The notes beneath the pieces are model-generated. The model ran no database searches and was not told where the DNA came from. It saw nothing but the letters and a program-made list of their open reading frames with translations. Shown piece after piece: positions 1-5,719 of a DNA stretch of 5,719 nucleotides (position 1 is the stretch's first letter; each line of letters starts with the position of its first letter). Source of the DNA: Actinomycetes bacterium (lineage in GTDB: Bacteria; Actinomycetota; Acidimicrobiia; Acidimicrobiales; Acidimicrobiaceae); the NCBI GenBank assembly GCA_021792075.1, contig JAJYVK010000121.1:1-5719 (forward strand), read 5' to 3'. The position numbers and the translations under genes were made by a program.

Positions 1-611
1 AGTTCGACATCCCGATAATAGTCGGCGGCTGCGCTTCTTATCATGCAGCGTTGCACCTTATGAGAACGGGTGCGGCAGGAATTCTCGTCGGTGTTGGTCC
101 GGGCAATGCCTGTACTACGCGTGGCGTGTTGGGACTTGGAGTCCCGCAGGCCACTGCAATCGCGGATGCCGCCGGTGCAAGGATGCGGCACTTGGACGAG
201 ACTGGGGTCTATGTGCATGTGATTGCGGACGGCGGGATGAGCCGAGGTGGAGACATAGCCAAGGCTATCGCCTGTGGAGCAGATGCAGTCATGATCGGTT
301 CACCTTTGGCCAGCTCTTACGAGGCGCCAGGACATGGGTATCACTGGGGCATGGCCACATTTCATCCGACCCTGCCAAGGGGAGCTCGTGTCAAGGTGTC
401 CCAGCGAGGCTCTCTCCGGGAGATTCTTGTAGGACCAGCACATGAGAATGACGGACGCCTAAACCTTTTTGGCGCGCTTAGGACCTCCATGGCAACATGT
501 GGCTACGAGACAGTGAAGGAGTTCCAGAAGGCCGAAGTCATGGTTGCGCCGGCGCTGCAGACTGAGGGCAAGGCGCTTCAGGCTGCACAGCACGTCGGCA
601 TGGGCCATTGA
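1..611 (+). CDS. guaB3: GuaB3-family IMP dehydrogenase-related protein, 5'-truncated by the window edge
   Basis: C-terminal 202 residues of an IMP dehydrogenase/GMP reductase-family TIM barrel. The reading frame is open from base 3 ([20 protein letters not shown]), so the gene starts outside the window and the TTG at 51 is internal. Family members have roughly 370-390 residues, so about half is missing. Visible landmarks are the loop [12 protein letters not shown], whose Cys codon (111-113) matches the catalytic IMPDH cysteine, the phosphate-binding segment [16 protein letters not shown] (Asp codon 228-230), and AVMIGSPLA before the flap region. After this comes [17 protein letters not shown] and the family-typical end [19 protein letters not shown] see no canonical Arg-Tyr flap dyad as in classical GuaB, so this is the actinobacterial/cyanobacterial GuaB3 branch and not the main GuaB. 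The canonical reaction is NAD-dependent oxidation of IMP to XMP in the cytoplasm; whether this paralogue performs it here is not shown by sequence. It lies 21 bases before guaA, whose product uses XMP, which supports a role in guanine nucleotide synthesis. Confidence 0.93.
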   Translation, partial: FDIPIIVGGCASYHAALHLMRTGAAGILVGVGPGNACTTRGVLGLGVPQATAIADAAGARMRHLDETGVYVHVIADGGMSRGGDIAKAIACGADAVMIGSPLASSYEAPGHGYHWGMATFHPTLPRGARVKVSQRGSLREILVGPAHENDGRLNLFGALRTSMATCGYETVKEFQKAEVMVAPALQTEGKALQAAQHVGMGH

Positions 612-620
612 TCTATCGCC

Positions 621-624
621 AGGA
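621..624 (+). promoter_or_regulatory. Ribosome binding site of guaA (AGGA)
   Basis: AGGA lies 8 bases before the GTG at 633. This fixes the guaA start: the GTG is also the first possible start codon after the guaB3 stop, which lies in the same frame at 609-611. Confidence 0.6.
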
Positions 625-632
625 CTCCAACT

Positions 633-2174
633 GTGCATGATTTCAGAGCTTCATCGGTCCTGGTGGTGGACTTTGGTGCCCAGTACGCCCAGCTCATAGC
701 TAGGAGGATCAGGGACCACCACGTCTACTCTGAGATCGTTTCCAATGAGATTGCTTATGAGGAACTCTTGGAGCGCAGGCCCAAGGGAATCGTTTTATCC
801 GGTGGGCCCAAGAGTGTGAACGAGCCCGGCGCGCCTCGCATTGACCGGCGCATACTCGAGATGGGGATTCCAATTCTCGGCATCTGCTACGGGGCTCAGC
901 TGATAGCAGCGGAGCTGGGTGGTGTGGTGGAGAAGAATGCAAAGGGTGAGTATGGCCGGGTCGAACTATCGGCAAGTGAGCACGGAGTTCTCCTTGGGCA
1001 CTCGCCATTATCTCAGAATGTCTGGATGAGCCATTTCGACGCGATTTCAAAGGCTCCGGATGGCTTCAGGGTCACTGCTTCGACCCCCAATTCGCCCGTT
1101 GCGGTGATGGAGGACAGCTCAAGGGGGATATACGCAGTCCAGTACCACCCAGAAGTCGCTCATACCGATTTTGGCGAACAACTGTTGGGGAATTTCCTCA
1201 ACGACGCCGCTGGGGCGGATGCCTCATGGACGAGCTACTCCATAATTGAGGAGACTCTCAAGAATCTCCGCGCTCAAATCGGCTCGGAGCGGGTGATCTG
1301 TGCGCTATCCGGCGGTGTCGATTCGTCGGTCGCCGCCGCCTTGGTCCACGAGGCGGTTGGTGATCAACTGGTGTGCGTGTTCGTCGATACGGGACTCATG
1401 CGAAGTGGAGAACGCGAGACGGTCGAGAAGACCTTCAGGGACCAGTTCAAGATCGAACTCGTTGTCGTAGACGCCAGCCAGAGGTTCTTCTCTCTTCTAA
1501 GTGGCGTGGTAGATCCGGAGGAGAAGCGCAAGATAATCGGGGCCACCTTTATTCGTGTCTTCGAGGACGTGGCTCAGGAGATCGAAGGCGCCAAATATCT
1601 CGTCCAAGGGACCCTCTATCCTGACGTCATCGAATCAGGAACCAGGGATGCGGCAAAGATAAAGTCGCATCACAATGTCGGTGGACTGCCGGACGACATG
1701 AACTTTGAGCTAGTTGAACCGCTGCGGCTTCTGTTCAAAGACGAGGTCAGAGCGATCGGCGAAGAGCTTGGCCTGCCGGAGAAGATCGTATGGCGGCAGC
1801 CGTTTCCGGGTCCCGGCTTGGCCGTTCGAATCGTGGGTGAGGTAACAGCCGATCGTGTGGAGGTTCTACGACAGGCGGATGCCATCGTGCAGGAGGAGAT
1901 AGAGAACGCTGGCTTGACCCGCTCGCTTTGGCAGAGCTTTGCGGTTCTGCCCGCCATCAAAAGTGTCGGGGTGATGGGGGACGAGAGAACCTACGCTTAT
2001 CCCATCATATTGAGGGCCGTGACCTCGCTCGATGCAATGACCGCCGACTGGGCTCGATTGCCCTATGAGGTCCTCGAGTCGATATCCTCCAGGGTGATAG
2101 CAGAGGTATCCGGTGTCAATAGGGTGGTTTATGACATCACTTCCAAGCCTCCCGGAACTATTGAATGGGAATAG
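633..2174 (+). CDS. guaA: GMP synthase (glutamine-hydrolysing)
   Basis: Cytoplasmic enzyme of the last step of GMP synthesis: XMP + ATP + glutamine give GMP + AMP + PPi + glutamate. The 513 residues are full length for the single-chain bacterial enzyme. Residues about 9-190 are the class I glutamine amidotransferase, with [15 protein letters not shown] at 9-23, SGGPKSV at 56-62, nucleophile Cys85 in GICYGAQL, and the other triad members His172 and Glu174 in VQYHPEV. Residues about 200-390 are the ATP pyrophosphatase, with the P-loop LSGGVDSS at 225-232 and SHHNVGG at 345-351. The C-terminal dimerisation domain follows, with [10 protein letters not shown] at 391-400 and the conserved ending [13 protein letters not shown]. 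All key residues are present, so an active enzyme is expected. The GTG start is supported by AGGA 8 bases upstream and by the short N-terminal lead typical of the family. It follows guaB3 by 21 bases and precedes the helicase by 26, suggesting one operon. Nothing points to transfer or damage. Confidence 0.98.
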   Translation: MHDFRASSVLVVDFGAQYAQLIARRIRDHHVYSEIVSNEIAYEELLERRPKGIVLSGGPKSVNEPGAPRIDRRILEMGIPILGICYGAQLIAAELGGVVEKNAKGEYGRVELSASEHGVLLGHSPLSQNVWMSHFDAISKAPDGFRVTASTPNSPVAVMEDSSRGIYAVQYHPEVAHTDFGEQLLGNFLNDAAGADASWTSYSIIEETLKNLRAQIGSERVICALSGGVDSSVAAALVHEAVGDQLVCVFVDTGLMRSGERETVEKTFRDQFKIELVVVDASQRFFSLLSGVVDPEEKRKIIGATFIRVFEDVAQEIEGAKYLVQGTLYPDVIESGTRDAAKIKSHHNVGGLPDDMNFELVEPLRLLFKDEVRAIGEELGLPEKIVWRQPFPGPGLAVRIVGEVTADRVEVLRQADAIVQEEIENAGLTRSLWQSFAVLPAIKSVGVMGDERTYAYPIILRAVTSLDAMTADWARLPYEVLESISSRVIAEVSGVNRVVYDITSKPPGTIEWE

Positions 2175-2191
2175 CTGTTGTCCTATAGCCT
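2161..2191 (+). promoter_or_regulatory. Possible promoter for the helicase gene, overlapping the guaA stop
   Basis: TTGAAT (2161-2166), a 17-base spacer and TATAGC (2184-2189) resemble -35 and -10 elements, each matching 4 of 6 consensus positions. An overlapping TAnnnT hexamer, TAGCCT, sits at 2186-2191. Transcription would begin around 2196-2200, almost on the ATG at 2201, giving a leaderless or near-leaderless mRNA, which would fit the missing Shine-Dalgarno sequence. Such pairs occur by chance, and the same bases form the hairpin described separately. Confidence 0.25.
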
Positions 2192-2195
2192 TTTT
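2167..2195 (+). terminator. Possible weak terminator or attenuator hairpin between guaA and the helicase
   Basis: GGGAATAG (2167-2174) can pair with CTATAGCC (2183-2190): six of eight positions pair, with a two-base internal mismatch and an 8-base loop. TTTTTG follows directly. The layout is that of an intrinsic terminator, but the stem is imperfect and A/T-rich at the loop end, so at most partial termination is expected. The stem begins inside the last guaA codons. Confidence 0.22.
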
Positions 2196-2200
2196 GTTCT

Positions 2201-4396
2201 ATGTCTTTAGAGTCTTTGCTTTCCGATCTGAATCCCGCCCAAAGTGCTGCAGTGACCCATATCGGGGGTCCACTTGTTGTCATTGCCGGTGCGGGCTCGG
2301 GTAAGACACGGGTGCTGACCAGGCGGATTGCATTTCTCATAGAGGCGATGGGCATATCCCCGTACGAAATTCTGGCGATCACCTTCACCAATAAGGCCGC
2401 TGCCGAGATGAGGAGCCGCCTGGCCGATCTGATCGGTCCCGTTGCTGAGAAGATGTGGGTATCGACATTTCATTCAGCATGTGTTCGCATACTGCGCCAG
2501 CACTCGACCGCTCTTGGTTTCAAGTCGAGCTTCACCATCTACGACCAAGCCGACTCCGTCCGGCTGATCGGGTACGTTGGACGAGACCTTGATCTCGATG
2601 CCAAGAGATTTCCACCCAAGTCCTTAGCAAATTACATCTCACAAGCCAAAGCGGATCTCGTTTCACCGGAACGCTACGCCGATGCCGCTAGAAACATCTT
2701 TGAGAGAAAGATTGCCGAGGTTTACGCGGAATATCAGAGGCGGCTGCTCGCATCATCGGCGATGGACTTCGACGATCTTTTGAACATGACGGTAAAGCTT
2801 TTCGAGACCTTCCCTGAAGTGTTGGAGAACTATCAGCGAAGATTTCTGCATCTTCTCGTCGACGAGTATCAGGACACCAACAAGGTACAAAATCGGCTCG
2901 TTGCCCTGCTAGGCGCGGAGTCGCGAAACGTCTTTGTCGTCGGTGATTCAGACCAGAGCGTTTATGGTTTCCGCGGGGCGGATATGACCAACATCTTGGA
3001 GTTCGAAAGCTTCTTTCCTGACGCCGGTACCGTTGTTTTGGAGCAAAACTATCGGTCGACTCAAAGAATTTTGGATGCTGCCAACGCCGTGATAGCCAAC
3101 AACATCTCAAGAGTCCCCAAGAACCTGTGGACTTCGAGTGGAAGTGGTGAACTCATTCGGCTTTACAAGGCACAGACCGATCGGGAGGAAGCGGCATTCA
3201 TCGCCTCCAAGATCGTAGAACTCACCTCGACGGCGCACTCGTTCTCCGACATCGCGGTTTTTTACCGTACGAACTCGCAGTCACGAGTGGTCGAGGAGGA
3301 GTTCGTTCGCAGGGTGATCCCGTACCGCGTCATCGGGGGTACGAGATTTTACGACCGCAAAGAGGTCAAGGACATTCTCGCCTATCTTCGCGTTGTCAAC
3401 AATCCCCAGGACGAGGTTTCCATGAGGAGAATCTTGAATGTGCCCAAACGCGGTGTGGGGGAGGCTTCGATCGCGAAGATCGACCTTTTCGCCAATATGG
3501 CGAGTATCGCTTTCGTGGACGCGCTGGACCAAGCCGATAGTGCTGGAGTCACCGGAAAGGCCCTATCCGGAATCAGGGAGTTGAGCGGGCTGCTCTCTGA
3601 GGCCAGAGATCTTGTCGCATCCGGCATCGAGGTCAAAGAGCTGGTCGAGTTCATTCTGGATCGCTCCGGATATATGGCTGAGCTGAGGGCTGAGCGGTCG
3701 ATAGAGGCGATGGGCAGGGTTGAGAACCTCGAAGAGCTGGTTCGAGTTGGCTCCGAGCACGAAACGCTTCCTGACTTGCTCGAAGATGTCGCGCTTGTGT
3801 CCGCAACGGATGAAGATGTGCCCGATTCAACCGTGGTCCTGATGACGCTCCATATGGCAAAAGGGCTCGAATTCCCAGTGGTGTTTTTGACGGGGATGGA
3901 AGATGGGATATTTCCCCATTCACGATCGCTAGTGGAGCCACATGAGCTTGAAGAGGAGCGGCGACTCTGTTACGTCGGCATCACCCGGGCGAGGGAGAAG
4001 CTATTTCTCACTCTGGCGACCTCCCGTGGCCAGTGGGGGGAGGGCTTAGCAAATCCACCCAGCAGATTCCTGGACGAAATACCCGCAGAACTGGTCGAAG
4101 ACCTTTCACCGAAGCGTTCTGTCTCATCTCTCTCGTACTTTCTGAATCGCGATTCAGACAAGGCTGGAAGGGATCGCGGGTCCGACTTTCCGGCAAAGTT
4201 CGGCGTTGGCGCAAGGTCTGCATCGCACGACCTTCTCAGCCTCAAAGTCGGAGACGACATAGTCCATGCCAAATGGGGGGAAGGTGTAGTGACCGGCACG
4301 CGGGGATCCGGCGACAAAACCGAGATTACGGTCAGATTCCCGTCCTTGGGGGAAAAGACGTTGCTTCTGTCACTGGCTCCAATCAAACGCGCATAG
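2201..4396 (+). CDS. pcrA: PcrA/UvrD-like ATP-dependent 3'-5' DNA helicase (superfamily 1A)
   Basis: Helicase that unwinds duplex DNA with ATP; relatives act in nucleotide excision repair, removal of recombinase filaments and contact with RNA polymerase. The 731 residues match the usual length. Motifs in order: Q motif LNPAQSAAV (Gln14), Walker A AGAGSGKT 29-36, motif Ia TFTNKAAAEM 61-70, TFHS 89-92, MDFDDLL 188-194, Walker B VDEYQDTN 220-227 (Asp221-Glu222), motif III VVGDSDQSVYGFRGAD 246-261, motif IV QNYRS 282-286, motif V MTLHMAKGLEFPVVF 548-562, and motif VI with YVGITRAREK 591-600 (Arg596). A variable linker (about 630-680) leads to the C-terminal Tudor-like fold at about 683-730 (VGDDIVHAKWGEGVV), the part that contacts RNA polymerase in PcrA. 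The ATG is bounded by an in-frame stop at 2186-2188 and gives the usual short lead before the Q motif. No Shine-Dalgarno sequence is visible: the 26 bases after guaA are pyrimidine-rich. Translation may be coupled to guaA or begin on a leaderless mRNA. UvrD and PcrA names overlap in this family; RecB- or AdnAB-type helicases are excluded by length and motif spacing. Confidence 0.95.
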   Translation: MSLESLLSDLNPAQSAAVTHIGGPLVVIAGAGSGKTRVLTRRIAFLIEAMGISPYEILAITFTNKAAAEMRSRLADLIGPVAEKMWVSTFHSACVRILRQHSTALGFKSSFTIYDQADSVRLIGYVGRDLDLDAKRFPPKSLANYISQAKADLVSPERYADAARNIFERKIAEVYAEYQRRLLASSAMDFDDLLNMTVKLFETFPEVLENYQRRFLHLLVDEYQDTNKVQNRLVALLGAESRNVFVVGDSDQSVYGFRGADMTNILEFESFFPDAGTVVLEQNYRSTQRILDAANAVIANNISRVPKNLWTSSGSGELIRLYKAQTDREEAAFIASKIVELTSTAHSFSDIAVFYRTNSQSRVVEEEFVRRVIPYRVIGGTRFYDRKEVKDILAYLRVVNNPQDEVSMRRILNVPKRGVGEASIAKIDLFANMASIAFVDALDQADSAGVTGKALSGIRELSGLLSEARDLVASGIEVKELVEFILDRSGYMAELRAERSIEAMGRVENLEELVRVGSEHETLPDLLEDVALVSATDEDVPDSTVVLMTLHMAKGLEFPVVFLTGMEDGIFPHSRSLVEPHELEEERRLCYVGITRAREKLFLTLATSRGQWGEGLANPPSRFLDEIPAELVEDLSPKRSVSSLSYFLNRDSDKAGRDRGSDFPAKFGVGARSASHDLLSLKVGDDIVHAKWGEGVVTGTRGSGDKTEITVRFPSLGEKTLLLSLAPIKRA

Positions 4397-4479
4397 CTGG
4401 AGTTCCTATGAAGGTGACCTGGAGTGGCAAGAAGATTTAATTTCCTGCTGGTACTAAATCCTGACTGGGCCCAGCGTGG

Positions 4480-4502
4480 GTCGTTTCAAATCCCAAAACG
4501 AC
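4480..4502. repeat. Inverted repeat GTCGTTT-N9-AAACGAC
   Basis: Two perfect 7-base arms (4480-4486 and 4496-4502) flank a 9-base spacer. No T-run follows on the + strand, so it does not look like a standard terminator. A site for a dimeric DNA-binding protein or a stabilising RNA stem are both possible, and I cannot choose between them. Confidence 0.35.
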
Positions 4503-4533
4503 GTTAACACGGACATCCAAGATGAAAGAGCCC

Positions 4534-4570
4534 CGAGGAAACGGCACCGGTTTCTCGATGCCTTATTTTG
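4534..4570 (+). terminator. Possible terminator downstream of the helicase gene
   Basis: CGAG (4534-4537) pairs with CTCG (4554-4557) and AAAC (4539-4542) with GTTT (4550-4553), leaving G4538 bulged and a 7-base loop. TTATTTTG follows at 4563-4570 after a 5-base gap. The gap, the bulge and the interrupted T-run make this a weak intrinsic terminator at best. It is nevertheless the best candidate in the gap. Confidence 0.3.
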
Positions 4571-4629
4571 CAATCTCGTCGAATTGCTGAGATACGATGT
4601 TTCAGCCAGAGAAATTTCTGAGCAGACTC

Positions 4630-4634
4630 GAGGA
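4630..4634 (+). promoter_or_regulatory. Ribosome binding site of the channel gene (GAGGA)
   Basis: GAGGA lies 5 bases before the GTG at 4640 but only 2 bases before the in-frame TTG at 4637. The spacing favours GTG 4640 as the start. Confidence 0.65.
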
Positions 4635-4639
4635 ATTTG

Positions 4640-5689
4640 GTGAGGTATTTTTCAAGCCCTAGGCGCCAGGACAGAGACTCCGAGAGCATATCATCTGGAT
4701 TTTTCATACCGCGCCGGCTGACGATCAGTTTTTTGGGTTTGGTAGCCGTGATTGTTGCAGGCACCTTGGGTTATATGGCCTTTGGCTTCGGTTTCGTTGA
4801 CGCCCTGTTCGAGACCGTGATAACAGTCACAACGGTGGGCTATGGCGAGGTGCGCGCCTTCTCACATGGCGAGCAGATATTCTCGATAATTTTGATTGTC
4901 CTTGGAGTCGGCACAGCTGCCTATACCTTCAGCGTGATGATCGAGACGTTCATGGAAGGGTACCTGGGCGGGAGTTTCCGGAGGCGGAGGATGGAACGGG
5001 AGATAAGGTCGATGAAAGATCACGTGATCATATGTGGATGGGGGCGGGTGGGTAGGGCCATTCGTCATAACCTCAACGCCTCCAATGCAGACGTCGTTGT
5101 GGTTGATATTTCTTCCCAGCGTATCGGCACCGTTAATGGTCCATACATTCACGGGGATGCGACCGATGAGCAGGTTCTCAAGGAGGCGGGGATAGACCGT
5201 GCCCGAGTTCTGATCACTGCGCTGAATGCGGATGCAGACAATCTGTATGTGACTCTCACCGGAAGATCCATGAGGCCCGATCTTTTTATCGTCTCACGAG
5301 CAGCAAGCGAACAGGCTGTGCCAAAGCTTCATCAGGCAGGGGCAGACAGAGTTGTCAATCCCCAGGATCTTGGAGGGGCAAGAATGGCGGCTCTCGCGGT
5401 TCAGCCCCATGTCGCCGAGTTTCTCGATGTCGTGATGCACAATGGTGGCCTCGATTTTCGGCTCGAGCAGGTCAAGGTCTATCCGGACTCACCTCTCGTC
5501 GGTCAGACGCTGCGGAGCGCTATGGTTCATGACCAGACGGGCACGCTTGTGCTCGCGATGCGGGATTCGGATGGAGCGTTCAGGACTAACCCTCCTCCGA
5601 CTGCAGAGATCCGAGCCGGCGAGGTGCTCATAGTGATCGGCGACGCGGGGCAGGTCGCATCTCTTCGCGCCCTGGCACAGGATGTCTAG
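4640..5689 (+). CDS. Two-transmembrane potassium channel subunit with RCK (TrkA-N/TrkA-C) domain
   Basis: Ion channel subunit of the inner membrane, expected to form a tetrameric K+ pore gated by a cytoplasmic ligand-binding ring. Counting 349 residues from GTG 4640: a short basic N-terminus (SSPRRQDRD); TM1 at about 28-49; pore helix at about 51-63; selectivity filter TVGYG at 65-69, the K+ signature; TM2 at about 79-102; an arginine cluster (RRRR) at 114-117; then the RCK N-lobe from about 128 with HVIICGWGRVGRAI and the Rossmann pattern GWGRVG at 133-138. Asp156 ends the second strand (VVVVDIS), compatible with an adenine nucleotide ligand. ARVLITALNADADN and AGADRVVNP follow as in the TrkA-N family. 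Residues about 265-345 are the TrkA-C lobe. The architecture is that of MthK and related bacterial channels, not of the TrkA subunit of Trk transporters, which has no pore. The ligand cannot be read from the sequence. GAGGA 5 bases upstream supports GTG 4640; TTG 4637 would add one residue. The 243-base gap upstream suggests its own transcript. Confidence 0.93.
   Translation: MRYFSSPRRQDRDSESISSGFFIPRRLTISFLGLVAVIVAGTLGYMAFGFGFVDALFETVITVTTVGYGEVRAFSHGEQIFSIILIVLGVGTAAYTFSVMIETFMEGYLGGSFRRRRMEREIRSMKDHVIICGWGRVGRAIRHNLNASNADVVVVDISSQRIGTVNGPYIHGDATDEQVLKEAGIDRARVLITALNADADNLYVTLTGRSMRPDLFIVSRAASEQAVPKLHQAGADRVVNPQDLGGARMAALAVQPHVAEFLDVVMHNGGLDFRLEQVKVYPDSPLVGQTLRSAMVHDQTGTLVLAMRDSDGAFRTNPPPTAEIRAGEVLIVIGDAGQVASLRALAQDV
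4981..4993 (+). promoter_or_regulatory. Possible internal translation start for a free RCK subunit
   Basis: GAGG (4981-4984) lies 6 bases before an in-frame ATG at 4991 (Met118 of the channel), with a further GGAGG (4986-4990) directly against it. Initiation here would give a soluble 232-residue RCK protein beginning about ten residues before the Rossmann fold. A second ATG at 5012 has GGGAG 9 bases upstream. MthK is known to make its free RCK subunits from an internal methionine at the same place. The GGAGG motifs also encode an Arg cluster (CGG AGG CGG AGG), so they may simply be codon choice. Confidence 0.3.
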
Positions 5690-5703
5690 CCAAAAGTCTA
5701 GCC
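5684..5703 (+). repeat. 8-base direct repeat creating a second in-frame stop after the channel gene
   Basis: GTCTAGCC occurs at 5684-5691 and again at 5696-5703, separated by AAAA. The offset is 12 bases, so the stop codon TAG (5687-5689) is repeated in frame at 5699-5701. The rest of the tail to 5719 shows no gene start or hairpin. Confidence 0.4.
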
Positions 5704-5719
5704 GAACCCCTCTTCCCAG

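Larger units (their letters stand above)
4397..4639. other. Intergenic region between the helicase and channel genes
   Basis: This 243-base stretch has no convincing gene and looks more A/T-rich than its flanks. From left to right it holds: GGAG at 4399-4402 five bases before a ten-codon reading frame (ATG 4408, stop 4438-4440); the perfect palindrome CTGGGCCCAG at 4465-4474; a 7-bp inverted repeat at 4480-4502; a bulged hairpin at 4534-4557 followed by T-rich DNA; and a weak promoter-like pair (TTGCAA 4568-4573, TACGAT 4593-4598, 19-base spacer) before the channel gene. The likeliest reading is the end of the upstream transcript and the start of the channel transcript. Confidence 0.6.

Noticed and set aside
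51..611. A complete short gene starting at TTG 51
   Set aside because: The frame is open and matches the GuaB3 family from base 3 onward, so the TTG is an internal leucine codon of a gene cut by the window edge.
709..1050. 113-codon minus-strand frame inside guaA
   Set aside because: It lies wholly within the glutaminase domain of an intact gene, has no recognisable motif and low-complexity composition; a shadow frame.
2688..3110. 140-codon minus-strand frame inside the helicase gene
   Set aside because: It is rich in Arg, Ser and Pro as expected from antisense of coding DNA, and overlaps Walker B and motif III of a conserved protein.
3970..4386. 138-codon minus-strand frame opposite the helicase C-terminus
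   Set aside because: It is antisense of motif VI and the Tudor-like domain, with no family resemblance or supporting start signal.
4033..4440. 135-codon plus-strand frame overlapping the helicase end
   Set aside because: Most of it is an alternative frame of the helicase. Only its last ten codons after 4408 have a plausible start, reported separately.
4568..4598. Promoter-like TTGCAA / TACGAT before the channel gene
   Set aside because: Each hexamer matches only 4 of 6 positions and the spacer is 19 bases; too weak to list as a separate feature, though a promoter in this gap is likely.
4504..4764. 86-codon minus-strand frame across the gap before the channel
   Set aside because: It covers the channel start and TM1 coding bases on the opposite strand, and no motif is recognisable.
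4640..5689. TrkA subunit of a Trk/Ktr potassium uptake system
   Set aside because: The protein has its own transmembrane pair and TVGYG filter, and no TrkH/KtrB partner is seen; it is a channel with an attached RCK domain.
1..5719. Defence system, prophage, insertion sequence, CRISPR array or RNA gene
   Set aside because: The coding content is housekeeping, there are no repeat arrays, transposase motifs or terminal repeats, and I saw no tRNA- or rRNA-like sequence on either strand.

Overview
The window is ordinary chromosomal DNA from a bacterium, almost certainly an actinobacterium. The main evidence is the GuaB3-type IMP dehydrogenase-related protein at the left edge, with its [11 protein letters not shown] loop and its ending around [20 protein letters not shown], next to guaA and a PcrA/UvrD helicase. 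Base composition is only moderately GC-rich by eye, which is low for the phylum. A lineage such as Acidimicrobiia would fit, but that is an inference and not something the sequence proves.

Layout, all genes on the + strand: (1) the 3' half of guaB3, cut by the left edge and ending at 611; (2) guaA, GMP synthase, 633-2174, complete; (3) a pcrA/uvrD-like superfamily 1A DNA helicase, 2201-4396, complete; (4) a 243-base gap (4397-4639) holding inverted repeats and perhaps regulatory sites; (5) a two-transmembrane potassium channel subunit with a TVGYG filter and a cytoplasmic RCK (TrkA-N/TrkA-C) domain, 4640-5689, complete; (6) 30 bases of non-coding tail.

The first three genes are separated by only 21 and 26 bases and probably share a transcript. 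GuaB3 is related to the enzyme that oxidises IMP to XMP, and GuaA aminates XMP to GMP, so the left half concerns guanine nucleotide supply. The helicase acts in DNA repair and transcription-coupled processes. It has no visible Shine-Dalgarno sequence, and the guaA-helicase junction carries both a promoter-like pair and an imperfect hairpin with a T-run, so it may be partly uncoupled from the gua genes. The channel gene is set apart by the longer gap and probably has its own transcription start.

I found no mobile element, CRISPR array, tRNA, rRNA or clearly new system. The most interesting observation is a strong Shine-Dalgarno-like sequence and ATG inside the channel gene, just before the RCK domain. 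This is the arrangement by which the archaeal channel MthK makes a free RCK subunit. It is a hypothesis, with the caveat that the motif also encodes an arginine cluster.
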